Shown: positions 25,324 through 32,120 of the stretch, piece by piece
Numbering within the stretch: the stretch's first letter is position 1
How the letters are laid out: every line of letters starts with the position of its first letter
Source: Alistipes senegalensis
GTDB lineage: Bacteria; Bacillota; Clostridia; Oscillospirales; Ruminococcaceae
Reading direction: 5' to 3'
Assembly (NCBI GenBank): GCA_023665275.1
Contig: JAMPEF010000017.1
Span: forward strand, 1 to 32,120
DNA length: 32,120 nt
Notes under the pieces: generated by a model
What the model was told of the DNA's origin: nothing
The model's database searches: none
What the model saw: the letters and a program-made list of their open reading frames with translations, nothing else
Position numbers and translations under genes: made by a program

Positions 25324-26421
25324 TCAATGGTGAGAACCGGTCTGACGGAGCTTTTCACACCAGTCTGAACAGATTTCGGCGGCAGTTTCTGCGGTGCGTG
25401 ACTGTGCAAGTAAAGTTATACGGTTTTTTCCGCTCCGTGAGATGATAACACGTCCGTCGGTTTCGGTTATGGTTTTTCCGCACGGGATATTTTCAAGGTT
25501 TTCAATAAATATTTCACGTCTGGCGGAGGCAAGAGCAGGCAGAGACTTGACGGAGCGTATAAAATCGGCTTTATTGTCGGCAAGGTGTATGCACATATAT
25601 AAAGGGTCAGTAAGGAAACGCTGCTTTACTGCCTCCGGAGGTACTGGATTTTCGGAGGAAAAGCGTTTTATTTTCAGCGGACTTTTTTCGGTGAGAATAT
25701 CGGCAGAATAGTGGAAGTTTTCCGGAAGATACACAGCTTGTCCGGCGGCAGAAAGTTTCATGACGTATGAAAGTATAAGTTTTTCATGTGAAATGAATCC
25801 CGCTTGTGTTGAGTAGGCATTTACACGCTGACCGTCGTCGGAAATCTGAAATACAAGATTATCATCTTCACCGGAAAAAAATTCCAGCCATAGAGAACGC
25901 ACGGAACGGTTTCCGCAGCTTATGCCGGCTTGTATGGAAGAACCTGTACCGCTGAAAGTATCGGCAAGATTATTTATATAGATTTCCCTGAAAGATGTAC
26001 AAGACATTATTTTACCGCATTTTTCTACAATATTCGCCGGAGATGCGTTCATAATTTCTGTCATGACAGAAGACAAAACCGGAAACCCGTCCGCACCGAA
26101 AAACGACATCTTAAGACAGCCGTCACCGCTTATGAATATACCACAATCCGCCGATAACATGGAAAGTCCGAAACGGAATGATGGTAAATCGGTATTTTCG
26201 CATACGTAAACATCACGTCCACATTCTGAGAGCCCACAGCACAGCGCATAGAGAATATGCATATTTCTGAAACCATCACATCCGACGCTGAAACGTCGAA
26301 AAAATTTTGATATAATCCGTCCGAATACAGCAGTTTCAGAAGAACCGACAGTCACACCGGGTAGCGTCTCACAGAATCCGTCATGAAAACTGAAATATTT
26401 GTTTTCGCCTGAATAACCCAT
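25324..26421 (-). CDS. Degenerate phosphohexomutase-like protein (probable pseudoenzyme)
   Basis: A 365-residue protein whose segments line up in order with alpha-D-phosphohexomutases (GlmM/PMM/PGM). VGCDGFR (47-52) matches the GTDGFRG start; ALCCGLSECGRDVYVCEN (59-76) and ADCGIFISGDGCLKMSFFGADG (91-112) match domain 1; ISDDGQRVNAYS (193-204) matches the DGDGDR metal loop; DGRVIISRSGKNRITLLAQ (322-340) matches the C-terminal phosphate loop. The catalytic TASHNP serine loop is replaced by ISGDGC, two of three metal aspartates are gone, the GEMSGH sugar loop is not found, and the protein is about 85 residues short. Catalysis therefore looks lost. AAAGGAG precedes the ATG, 51 bases after the AGCS gene. 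A binding or regulatory role is inference. Confidence 0.6.
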   Translation of the reverse strand: MGYSGENKYFSFHDGFCETLPGVTVGSSETAVFGRIISKFFRRFSVGCDGFRNMHILYALCCGLSECGRDVYVCENTDLPSFRFGLSMLSADCGIFISGDGCLKMSFFGADGFPVLSSVMTEIMNASPANIVEKCGKIMSCTSFREIYINNLADTFSGTGSSIQAGISCGNRSVRSLWLEFFSGEDDNLVFQISDDGQRVNAYSTQAGFISHEKLILSYVMKLSAAGQAVYLPENFHYSADILTEKSPLKIKRFSSENPVPPEAVKQRFLTDPLYMCIHLADNKADFIRSVKSLPALASARREIFIENLENIPCGKTITETDGRVIISRSGKNRITLLAQSRTAETAAEICSDWCEKLRQTGSHH

Positions 26422-26472
26422 AAAAATATATCACTCCTTTGTTTTCTGCCTGAAAAAAATTCAGGTTCTTTA

Positions 26473-27714
26473 TTATTTATTGACGTTAATTTTAACTTTA
26501 TTCATAAGCAGAATAAGCCCCACAAGATTAGGGAACGCCATAAGACCATTGAATATATCTGATAATGTCCATACTGTTTTCATAGTCAGTACAGCTCCCG
26601 ATGATGCAAGAAGTGAAAATATTATACAGAATATTTTTTTATATTTTCCACCTGAAAGATGACAGAAAGCCGTTTCACCACAATAGTACCAGCCTATCAC
26701 CGTACAGAATGCGAATACTGCCATTGAGACAGCTAAAAACGGTACGGAAAATTTACCAGTTACTGCTGAAAATGCCGTCTGTACGGAAAAATCTTCAGTG
26801 GCACATATTACAGCAAGAGCCGTAAGGGTACAACATATCATAGTATCAAAAAATACTTCTGCCATGCTCCACATAGATTGCACTTCCGGTGAGGTATTTT
26901 CTGCTGAACTATGCAGTATGGGTGAACTTCCCAGACCCGCTTCATTTGAAAATATACCCCGTCGTATTCCGGTGGATACTGCCCTTGATACCGTATATCC
27001 GGAGATACCACCAACAAATTGTCTTATTCCGAATGCCTGACCGAAAATTTCACCTAATGCTTCCGGAATATTTTTCCGGAATACAACAAGAACTATCACA
27101 CATACCGCCATGTATGAAACTGATACAATCGGTAACAGAAGTTGTGCGGTTTTTCCGATACGTTCCGCACCACCACTTGTTACAAGAAAAATCATAACAA
27201 ATGCAAATGCTGCTATAATGAATTTATTTATATGTAACGTTTCAAGACTTCCGGAAAAAGTATTCACCTGAACCATACCGCCCATACCTATGCACGCCAT
27301 CACACAGAAGACCGCAAAAATTCCGGCAAGTACCGGACTTCCTAACCCCCTTGAAATATATGCCATAGTACCTTTTATATCTTTTGTGCTGTATGTCATG
27401 GAAAGTGTATTTTCAGCATAGACAAGAGCCATTCCGAAAAATGCAGATACCCACATCCAGAACACCGAACCAGCTCCGCCGACGGCTATCGCAGAGGCAA
27501 CGCCTGTTATGTTTCCCGTCCCCATAGCCGTACCAAGTGCCATGCAGACCGTCCGGAACTGCTTTTTATCCGGCGGATTTTTTATAAAAAACGGAATAAT
27601 CCGGAACTGTACGAATTTAAGTTTTATTGTATATATAATGCCGGTTGTCATCAGCAGAAAAATAAGCCCTGAACCCCATACGTAAGAGTTTATTTTTTCA
27701 AGAAAATCTGTCAT
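26473..27714 (-). CDS. AGCS family amino acid (alanine/glycine):cation symporter
   Basis: A 413-residue inner-membrane transporter of the AGCS (alanine or glycine:cation symporter) family, importing small amino acids with Na+ or H+. About ten membrane helices are visible; family motifs are GTAMGTGNITGVASAIAVGGAGSVFWMW (substrate and ion site, split around residue 70), GGISGYTVSRAVSTGIRRG and FSNEAGLGSSPILHSSA. It is a little shorter than the usual 450-480 residues, mainly in the N-terminal and C-terminal ends. The start at 27714 is preferred over 27744 because AGGAGGT lies just before it. It runs divergently from the PH-domain pair. Confidence 0.93.
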   Translation of the reverse strand: MTDFLEKINSYVWGSGLIFLLMTTGIIYTIKLKFVQFRIIPFFIKNPPDKKQFRTVCMALGTAMGTGNITGVASAIAVGGAGSVFWMWVSAFFGMALVYAENTLSMTYSTKDIKGTMAYISRGLGSPVLAGIFAVFCVMACIGMGGMVQVNTFSGSLETLHINKFIIAAFAFVMIFLVTSGGAERIGKTAQLLLPIVSVSYMAVCVIVLVVFRKNIPEALGEIFGQAFGIRQFVGGISGYTVSRAVSTGIRRGIFSNEAGLGSSPILHSSAENTSPEVQSMWSMAEVFFDTMICCTLTALAVICATEDFSVQTAFSAVTGKFSVPFLAVSMAVFAFCTVIGWYYCGETAFCHLSGGKYKKIFCIIFSLLASSGAVLTMKTVWTLSDIFNGLMAFPNLVGLILLMNKVKINVNK

Positions 27715-27763
27715 AATATTGCACCTCCTGAAAATATTAACCATATAAATTTAATAAAAACGG

Positions 27764-27792
27764 TATACATTAAAAGATATTTATGCTATAAT
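27764..27792 (+). promoter_or_regulatory. Extended -10 promoter of the PH-domain gene pair
   Basis: TGC-TATAAT (extended -10, hexamer 27787-27792) with a weak -35 TATACA (27764-27769) at 17-base spacing, 28 bases before the start at 27821. Confidence 0.7.
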
Positions 27793-27820
27793 AGAAATAT
27801 AACTTTACAGGAGTGTGAAT

Positions 27821-28279
27821 ATGAAAAATTATCTTCCTGACAGAAATTGTCTTTTTATCTTGAGAGTAATAATAACTGTTGTTTCAGCAGTACTTATAGT
27901 TGCAGTGAAATATTTCTTTACTGTTGATTTGCTTGTTATGCTGATAAGTACCATAATAGGAGCAGGGGCATTTTTTGTGATGTTTGCATATCTGCCTATG
28001 TTTCTTGAATCTATAAAATATACACTTACGGAAAGTGAAATAATAACTTCCGGCGGTGTTATAATGCAGATACACAAATCCGTGAAATATTCTTCAATAC
28101 AGTATACAAACGTAATAACCACGCCTTTTTCACAGTATACTGGACTGAATTTTATTATATGTTTTGTCTATGGCGGACAGATAAGAATGCTTTTTCTTAA
28201 TCATTCAGACGCAAAGGAAATCCTTGAAAGAGTTGAACGGAAAGGAGAACAGGAAAATTGTATCACGAACACCCCTTGA
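27821..28279 (+). CDS. Bacterial PH-domain membrane protein, YdbS-like
   Basis: A 152-residue membrane protein with two N-terminal helices (about 12-30 and 34-58) followed by one bacterial PH domain (bPH2/DUF304): YTLTESEIITSGGVIMQIHKSVKYSSIQYTNVITTPFSQ. The layout matches YdbS of Bacillus, encoded ahead of YdbT; that pair has been linked to resistance to a peptide bacteriocin. The ATG at 27821 is preferred to the GTG at 27815 because the AGGAG site ends at 27813. It overlaps the next gene by 22 bases, which points to translational coupling and a complex of the two products. Confidence 0.82.
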   Translation: MKNYLPDRNCLFILRVIITVVSAVLIVAVKYFFTVDLLVMLISTIIGAGAFFVMFAYLPMFLESIKYTLTESEIITSGGVIMQIHKSVKYSSIQYTNVITTPFSQYTGLNFIICFVYGGQIRMLFLNHSDAKEILERVERKGEQENCITNTP

Positions 28280-29715
28280 GAATTTTAAGATATTCTGCCA
28301 AAAATATATGGCTTCTGATATTTCCGCTGCTCCGTGGTGTCAAAACGATACGTTTTGATGCCGAAAGTTTCTATAACTGGGTACGTGGTGCATGGTTTGA
28401 TATAGCCGTGATAGGAATAATTATTGTTTTCGGATATATCCGGTGGCACTTTTCCGGAATAGAACTCACTGATACGGAAATAGTCCGCTGGGAAGGCATA
28501 TCCGCTAAAATAAAAACAACTATACCGTATTCAAGTGTAAGCTCCGTGACGGTAGAAAAGCCGGTATGGCTTATGCCTGTGAGAGCTATTAAAATAAGTT
28601 GTGATACAAGTGCGGGAAATTACAAATCAGCGGATTTGCAGATTATGGTTACCGGAAAATTCTGCAAGGATTTTCTTTCAAGAGTTCCCGACGTGAATCA
28701 GAAAAATAAACTGAAAGATATTCCCGAAACAACGCCTTTATCCGTGCTTCTGTTTTCGGTTTTCTTTTCAAGCGGATTGTCGGGAACTGTCTATATAGCG
28801 ACATTTTTCATGAAAGGCGGAGACATCGCCCATGACATAATAAACGTATCGCTTGACCGTCTCACCGAAACAACCGAAAAACTTGCAGGAAAGCTGATTA
28901 TCCGGATACCATCGGCGGCGGTTTTCGTCGGAGTGTTTTTCATAGCGGCATGGTTTATATCTTTTATTATGAATTTTTTCCGGTATTATGGTTTCGGCGT
29001 CGACGGTGACGAATATTGCATTAAAATTTTTTGTGGACTTTTCAACCGTCGGGAATATCGTATAACTTCCGCACATATAAACTATACCGATTTACGACAG
29101 AATTTAATTATGAAGTTTTCCGGCGCTGTTGCCGTAAATATAAGCTGTGCCGGTTATGGTTCTGAAAAAAATCAACTTCCGGTGCTTTTTCCGGTAAGGA
29201 AAGAAAAAAGTCTTGATAATGCCCTTGAAAAAATAGGCATTTTCACCGGTGTAAAGAATGATTTCAGACCGAAAAAAAACGGCTGGTGGCAGTATATATG
29301 GCAGCCGGTCATAGCTTCCTTGATAGTTTTTCCGGTGCATATATTTATAAAAAAATATATTCCGGAAATTTCAGAACTTTTATTCTTTTTTGCGGTCATG
29401 CTTGAAATACTGCTTATATGGCTTATCGCCGTGAAACTGACAGCTTTTTTCACAAGCGGAATTTCAGTCTATGATGATAAAATAATGGTAAGGTGTTCTA
29501 AAATGGTTGGCTTTCATACCGTTGTTGCAGAACGTCGGAAACTCGTGAAGTTTGAGATACAACAGCCAATTTTTCAGAAAATAAGCGGAAAATGTAGTAT
29601 TGTGCTGTGGTTCGGTGGTGAGGAAAGGTCACATTTTAAGGTCAGGGCTATGCGGGTAGAGGACGTTAAAAAAATTTCTGCTATGCTTGGCTATCAGACC
29701 GGCGAAAGAATTTGA
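28258..29715 (+). CDS. Multi-PH-domain membrane protein, YdbT-like
   Basis: A 485-residue membrane protein with paired membrane helices near 46-62, 160-182, 215-240 and 350-390, each followed by a bPH2 domain: IELTDTEIVRWEGISAKIKTTIPYSSVSSV, FGVDGDEYCIKIFCGLFNRREYRI and ISVYDDKIMVRCSKMVGFHTVVAE. This three-fold arrangement is that of YdbT. The start is TTG at 28258, inside the end of the YdbS-like gene, with AAAGGAG 10 bases upstream. The N-terminus (RGVKTIRFDAESFYNWVRGAWFDI) is typical of YdbT proteins. A role in envelope defence is inferred from the Bacillus pair. Confidence 0.85.
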   Translation: MYHEHPLRILRYSAKNIWLLIFPLLRGVKTIRFDAESFYNWVRGAWFDIAVIGIIIVFGYIRWHFSGIELTDTEIVRWEGISAKIKTTIPYSSVSSVTVEKPVWLMPVRAIKISCDTSAGNYKSADLQIMVTGKFCKDFLSRVPDVNQKNKLKDIPETTPLSVLLFSVFFSSGLSGTVYIATFFMKGGDIAHDIINVSLDRLTETTEKLAGKLIIRIPSAAVFVGVFFIAAWFISFIMNFFRYYGFGVDGDEYCIKIFCGLFNRREYRITSAHINYTDLRQNLIMKFSGAVAVNISCAGYGSEKNQLPVLFPVRKEKSLDNALEKIGIFTGVKNDFRPKKNGWWQYIWQPVIASLIVFPVHIFIKKYIPEISELLFFFAVMLEILLIWLIAVKLTAFFTSGISVYDDKIMVRCSKMVGFHTVVAERRKLVKFEIQQPIFQKISGKCSIVLWFGGEERSHFKVRAMRVEDVKKISAMLGYQTGERI

Positions 29716-29740
29716 TTTTATTATTTTCTGAAAATTCCTC

Positions 29741-29769
29741 TTGACTTTTCCGGAAAAATATGTTACAAT
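29741..29769 (+). promoter_or_regulatory. SigA promoter of the RNase P RNA gene
   Basis: -35 TTGACT (29741-29746), a 17-base spacer and -10 TACAAT (29764-29769) preceded by TGT (extended -10). The predicted start falls at about 29776, the first base of the RNA. Confidence 0.88.
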
Positions 29770-29775
29770 GTACTT

Positions 29776-30118
29776 GTGAGCAGGCTATACAGCAGCGGAA
29801 ACGCTTTTAGTTTACGAGGAAAGTCCGGACATCACAGAGCAGGGTAACTGCTAACGGCAGCCGGAGGCGACTCCCGGGCAAGTGCAACAGAAATAAACTG
29901 CCACTCCGGTGGTGATGGTGGAAAGGTGCGGTAAGAGCGCACCAGAGTACAGGAGACTGTACTGCTATGTAAACCCTACCTGATGCAACGTCTATTGGTG
30001 CTTTATATCTTAACGTCTGCTCGGCGGATATGAAGTAACGACGGCTTGAACTTTTCGGCGACGGAAAGTCTAGATAAATTGCTGTACTCGACAGAATCCG
30101 GCTTATCGGTTTGGTCAC
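29776..30118 (+). ncRNA. rnpB: RNase P RNA (bacterial, type A-like)
   Basis: Catalytic RNA of RNase P, which removes 5' leaders from tRNA precursors. Conserved segments in order are GAGGAAAGTCCGG (29816-29828, P4 5' strand), GTGCAACAGAAA (about 29881), GGTGCGGTAAGAGCGCACC (about 29924-29942, P8/P9 area), the AGATAAATTGCTG segment and ACAGAATCCGGCTTAT (30091-30106, P4 3' strand). The ends GTGA (29776) and TCAC (30118) pair to close helix P1, setting the borders. The 343-base length and the segment order fit the ancestral type A rather than the Bacillus type B RNA, as in most clostridia. Confidence 0.96.
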
Positions 30119-30121
30119 ATT

Positions 30122-30154
30122 AACTTCTGTAACTCCGGTTGCAGAAGTTTTTTT
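30122..30154 (+). terminator. Terminator of the RNase P RNA gene
   Basis: An 8-bp stem AACTTCTG/CAGAAGTT (30122-30129 with 30142-30149) followed by seven T. Confidence 0.88.
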
Positions 30155-30169
30155 CTGAAAAAATTAAAA

Positions 30170-30200
30170 CTCCGTATATCAGAATATACGGAGCATTTTT
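30170..30200. terminator. Terminator, mainly for the minus-strand small membrane protein gene
   Basis: A 9-bp perfect stem CTCCGTATA/TATACGGAG (30170-30178 with 30185-30193) with T-rich sequence on both sides. The minus-strand gene ends at 30201; on the plus strand it backs up the rnpB terminator. Confidence 0.82.
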
Positions 30201-30446
30201 TTATATAAGAGTGAGTATTATTATTACAGCAAGCAACGCACCAGCGGTTAAAACCGGAATTATTACCGGTCTTTTTTTCCGACGGAGTTCCGGAGTAATC
30301 ATTGCTATATATTTTTCAGCCTCCTCACGTGTGACTTCTGCCGGAAGTTCCCGAACCTCCGGACGAAGATAAAGTACAGCTTTTTCAAAGTAGATGCTTT
30401 CGGGGTGGTTTACCTCGATTATTTTCTTGTTGACACCTTTAATCAT
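30201..30446 (-). CDS. Small C-terminally membrane-anchored protein of unknown function
   Basis: An 81-residue protein: a soluble charged part (about 1-58, with LPAEVTREEAEKYIAMITPELRRKKRP) and one C-terminal membrane helix (about 60-80: VIIPVLTAGALLAVIIILTLI spans it). The tail-anchored layout and the EEAEKYI helix suggest a small membrane adaptor; no family is recognised. The ATG has GGAGGG upstream, and a 9-bp inverted repeat (30459-30477) touches that ribosome site. It lies 57 bases after the glycosylase gene and probably shares its transcript. Confidence 0.75.
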   Translation of the reverse strand: MIKGVNKKIIEVNHPESIYFEKAVLYLRPEVRELPAEVTREEAEKYIAMITPELRRKKRPVIIPVLTAGALLAVIIILTLI

Positions 30447-30458
30447 AAAAAATTCCCT

Positions 30459-30477
30459 CCATGAAAAGTTTTCATGG
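30459..30477 (-). repeat. Inverted repeat touching the ribosome site of the small membrane protein gene
   Basis: CCATGAAAA (30459-30467) and TTTTCATGG (30469-30477) form a 9-bp dyad around one base. On the minus strand its end runs into GGAGGG, so folding could partly hide the ribosome site. It contains no T-run of its own. Confidence 0.55.
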
Positions 30478-30502
30478 TATATTATTGGAAAATTTTTCTG
30501 GT

Positions 30503-31306
30503 TTATTCAAGATTCCGGACGTAATGAAAAAGATACTGTTGTGCAATGCCCTTATGCTGAAAATCCGGAAAACCGTCCGGATAGTATTCTTCAAGAACCC
30601 GTTTTATCCATACATCAACGGGGAAAGCCTCCGTCCTATACATACCGAAAAGTAGTACACACTCACTGACTTTAGCACCGACACCCTTTATCTGCCGGAG
30701 TGCTGTTCGGGCATCATCAAGTGGCATATTGGATATTTCTTTAAGATTTATTGTTCCGTCGGAAACTTTCTGTACGGCATCACAAATATATTTTGCACGG
30801 AAACCACTTCTCAGATAATCAAGTGTTTCAGGAGTTTCACCGGACAGCATTTCAGCAGTCGGGAAAATTCCGTCATAATGCAGACATAGCCTTTCAATAA
30901 TGCCCTTTATACGTGGTATATTGTTATTTTGCGATATAATGAAAGATACAAGACATTCCCATGAATCCTGTTTCAGAAGTCGTATTCCACCGGCAAATGA
31001 ACACGCTTTTTTCAGTGTTTCATCTTCTGAGAATATGCGTTTAAGTTCGCCGTAATCCGTGCCGAAATCAAAATATTCATACCATATATTCAAAAAATCT
31101 TCCTCTGTGGTATCGTGGAAGATAAATTCATTTTCGCCGGTCTGTGAGACTGTCAGAGGAGTATTCAGGAATTTTCCTGTGTATGTGCATGAAAAATCTG
31201 ACTGAATTTTCTTCCAGCGGAAAGCCTGTCCGCAATCTAATGTATCGTCAAGACTGAAATCTTTTTCAGAAACGATAATATTATTATTTTTTACTGAATA
31301 ATCCAT
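30503..31306 (-). CDS. ogg: 8-oxoguanine DNA glycosylase (OGG1 type)
   Basis: Base-excision repair enzyme removing 8-oxoguanine. The OGG N-terminal domain (about 10-105) shows LDCGQAFRW, the sequence usual in OGG1 proteins. The HhH-GPD domain has the helix-hairpin-helix RQIKGVGAKVSECVLLFG with catalytic Lys212 and the conserved Asp231 in FPVDVW; their 19-residue spacing equals that of human OGG1. SFIISQNNNIPRIKGIIERL is also typical. The length is 267 residues, without the C-terminal FCL iron-sulfur cluster of other HhH-GPD families. The ATG at 31306 has GGAG upstream. It is divergent from the alarmone synthetase gene. Confidence 0.93.
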   Translation of the reverse strand: MDYSVKNNNIIVSEKDFSLDDTLDCGQAFRWKKIQSDFSCTYTGKFLNTPLTVSQTGENEFIFHDTTEEDFLNIWYEYFDFGTDYGELKRIFSEDETLKKACSFAGGIRLLKQDSWECLVSFIISQNNNIPRIKGIIERLCLHYDGIFPTAEMLSGETPETLDYLRSGFRAKYICDAVQKVSDGTINLKEISNMPLDDARTALRQIKGVGAKVSECVLLFGMYRTEAFPVDVWIKRVLEEYYPDGFPDFQHKGIAQQYLFHYVRNLE

Positions 31307-31340
31307 AATGTTACTCCTTTATGAAAATTTGGTGAAAGTA

Positions 31341-31366
31341 TACAGAAAAGACTTGATTTTTCTGTA
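31341..31366. repeat. Dyad in the ogg/alarmone synthetase divergent region
   Basis: TACAGAAAA (31341-31349) and TTTTCTGTA (31358-31366) form a perfect 9-bp inverted repeat with an 8-base centre. It lies between two divergent genes and ends 5 bases before a TATACT (31371-31376) that could be a -10. It could be an operator or a chance hairpin. Confidence 0.45.
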
Positions 31367-31414
31367 AGATTATACTAAAATATTATTAATCTAAAGAAAG
31401 GAAGAGCAATAAAT

Positions 31415-32107
31415 ATGACTGAAATTGAAATTTTTGATGATGTTCTTGAAAATCTCCCTGTGCTTGCAAAGCAGAATCCCGAAGGCATGAAAGAAAAATT
31501 ATCGGAGCTTTTCGTTGATTTTCTTGAATTATCGCACCTTTATGATTCGGCAATAGAGGTTGTGAAAACATATCTCAATATACTTGACAGTGAGTTCAGT
31601 GTGAAATTTCAGCGGAATCCCATTCATAACGTAGAAAGTCGTTTAAAATCTCCGCAATCAATAATAGGAAAACTTCAGAAGAAAGATTTACCGATTACGC
31701 CGGTTTCAGCACGGAAAAATCTTCTTGATATAGCGGGAATCCGTGTGACGTGCTGTTATATCACCGATATTTATGCAATCGTGGAAATGCTGTGTCGCCG
31801 TGATGACTTCACCGTAATAAAGCAGAAAGACTATATTAAAAATCCTAAGCCAAGCGGTTACAGAAGCTATCACCTTATTGTCAATGTACCGGTGTATCTT
31901 TCCACTAAAAAACAATATGCCCCCGTTGAGATTCAGATACGTACAATTGCCATGGACTTCTGGGCAAGTCTTGAACATCAGCTTAAATATAAGCCGTCAA
32001 CGGCTATAACTCCGGAAATTTCGGAGGAACTTAAGGAATGCGCCGAAAGAATAGCGGAAACTGATTTACAGATGCAGCGCATTTTTATGGAGATAAATGA
32101 CCTTTAA
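31415..32107 (+). CDS. Small alarmone synthetase (RelQ/YjbM-type GTP pyrophosphokinase)
   Basis: Makes (p)ppGpp by moving pyrophosphate from ATP to GDP or GTP. A 230-residue single-domain protein with the RelA/SpoT synthetase core: NPIHNVESRLKSPQSIIGKLQKK (68-90), DIAGIRVTCCYITDIY (105-120), KDYIKNPKPSGYRSYHLIV (138-156) and VEIQIRTIAMDFWASLEHQLKYK (171-193). No hydrolase, TGS or ACT domain is present, so it is a small synthetase; the HN-x-ES-R-LK pattern and length resemble RelQ/YjbM more than RelP. A helical N-terminus of about 60 residues is present. The ATG follows AAGGAAG. In Bacillus NAD kinase follows this gene; an ATG at 32116 at the window edge might begin the next gene. Confidence 0.93.
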   Translation: MTEIEIFDDVLENLPVLAKQNPEGMKEKLSELFVDFLELSHLYDSAIEVVKTYLNILDSEFSVKFQRNPIHNVESRLKSPQSIIGKLQKKDLPITPVSARKNLLDIAGIRVTCCYITDIYAIVEMLCRRDDFTVIKQKDYIKNPKPSGYRSYHLIVNVPVYLSTKKQYAPVEIQIRTIAMDFWASLEHQLKYKPSTAITPEISEELKECAERIAETDLQMQRIFMEINDL

Positions 32108-32120
32108 TAACAAAAATGAC

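Noticed and set aside
26449..26465. Small hairpin CCTGAA/TTCAGG between the AGCS and phosphohexomutase-like genes
   Set aside because: Only six base pairs and no T-run after it on the minus strand, so not supported as a terminator.
29807..30118. Open reading frame of 103 codons on the minus strand
   Set aside because: It lies entirely antisense to the RNase P RNA, whose conserved segments are unmistakable; the protein has no recognisable features.
32116..32120. ATG at the right edge that might start the next gene (NAD kinase follows in Bacillus)
   Set aside because: Only five bases remain and no good ribosome site is visible, so no gene is called.
1..32120. CRISPR arrays, insertion sequences, integrases, tRNA genes or attachment sites
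   Set aside because: No regularly spaced repeats, transposase or integrase-like proteins, or tRNA-like cloverleaf sequences were recognised; the immunity cassette shows no obvious direct repeats at its borders.

Overview
This window looks like a chromosomal segment of a low-GC anaerobic Firmicute, most likely a Ruminococcus-type clostridium (Oscillospiraceae). That placement rests on AT-rich coding sequence, Gram-positive style Shine-Dalgarno sites, many TTG/GTG starts, and Firmicute gene orders (gdpP-rplI-dnaB, tilS-ftsH, a YdbS/YdbT pair, a RelQ-type alarmone synthetase). It is inferred from sequence character and gene order, not from a database match.

Layout. (1) 1-2400: the 3' part of pfkA converges on a three-S1-domain protein, followed by a small unknown gene. 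(2) 2430-6832, plus strand: a promoter-to-terminator housekeeping operon of DUF951, prfA, Sua5/TsaC, coaE and an M18 aminopeptidase. (3) 6834-10229, minus strand: an AT-rich cassette of seven small genes with its own near-consensus promoter, enclosed by terminators. Two products carry Imm1-type immunity domains, one matches the CdiI-type contact-dependent-inhibition immunity family, one resembles the small family often labelled 'ADP-ribosylation/crystallin J1', and three are unrecognised. No toxin gene is visible, so it reads as an orphan immunity array. (4) 10244-25262, minus strand: a very long head-to-tail run from one perfect TTGACA-N17-TATAAT promoter: rnjA, gdpP, rplI, dnaB, tilS, ftsH, a terminator hairpin, then moxR, DUF58, a transglutaminase membrane protein, DUF308 and an unknown small gene. 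(5) 25324-27714, minus: an AGCS amino-acid symporter and a degenerate phosphohexomutase-like protein. (6) 27764-29715, plus: a pair of bacterial PH-domain membrane proteins. (7) 29741-30154, plus: RNase P RNA with promoter and terminator. (8) 30201-31306, minus: a small membrane protein and 8-oxoguanine DNA glycosylase. (9) 31415-32107, plus: a small alarmone synthetase.

How the parts relate. RNA processing (RNase J, RNase P, TilS), translation (RF1, L9, Sua5) and replication (DnaB) dominate. Two nucleotide second-messenger enzymes are present: GdpP (c-di-AMP breakdown) and a RelQ-like (p)ppGpp synthetase; (p)ppGpp is known to inhibit GdpP-type enzymes in other Firmicutes.

Most notable observations: the toxin-less immunity cassette; a phosphohexomutase homologue that appears to have lost its catalytic serine loop and metal loop; a structured rnjA leader of about 220 nt with two mutually exclusive pairings, like an attenuator; and, on reading, no GATC anywhere in 32 kb while CCGG-containing hexamers (TTCCGG/CCGGAA) are strongly over-represented.
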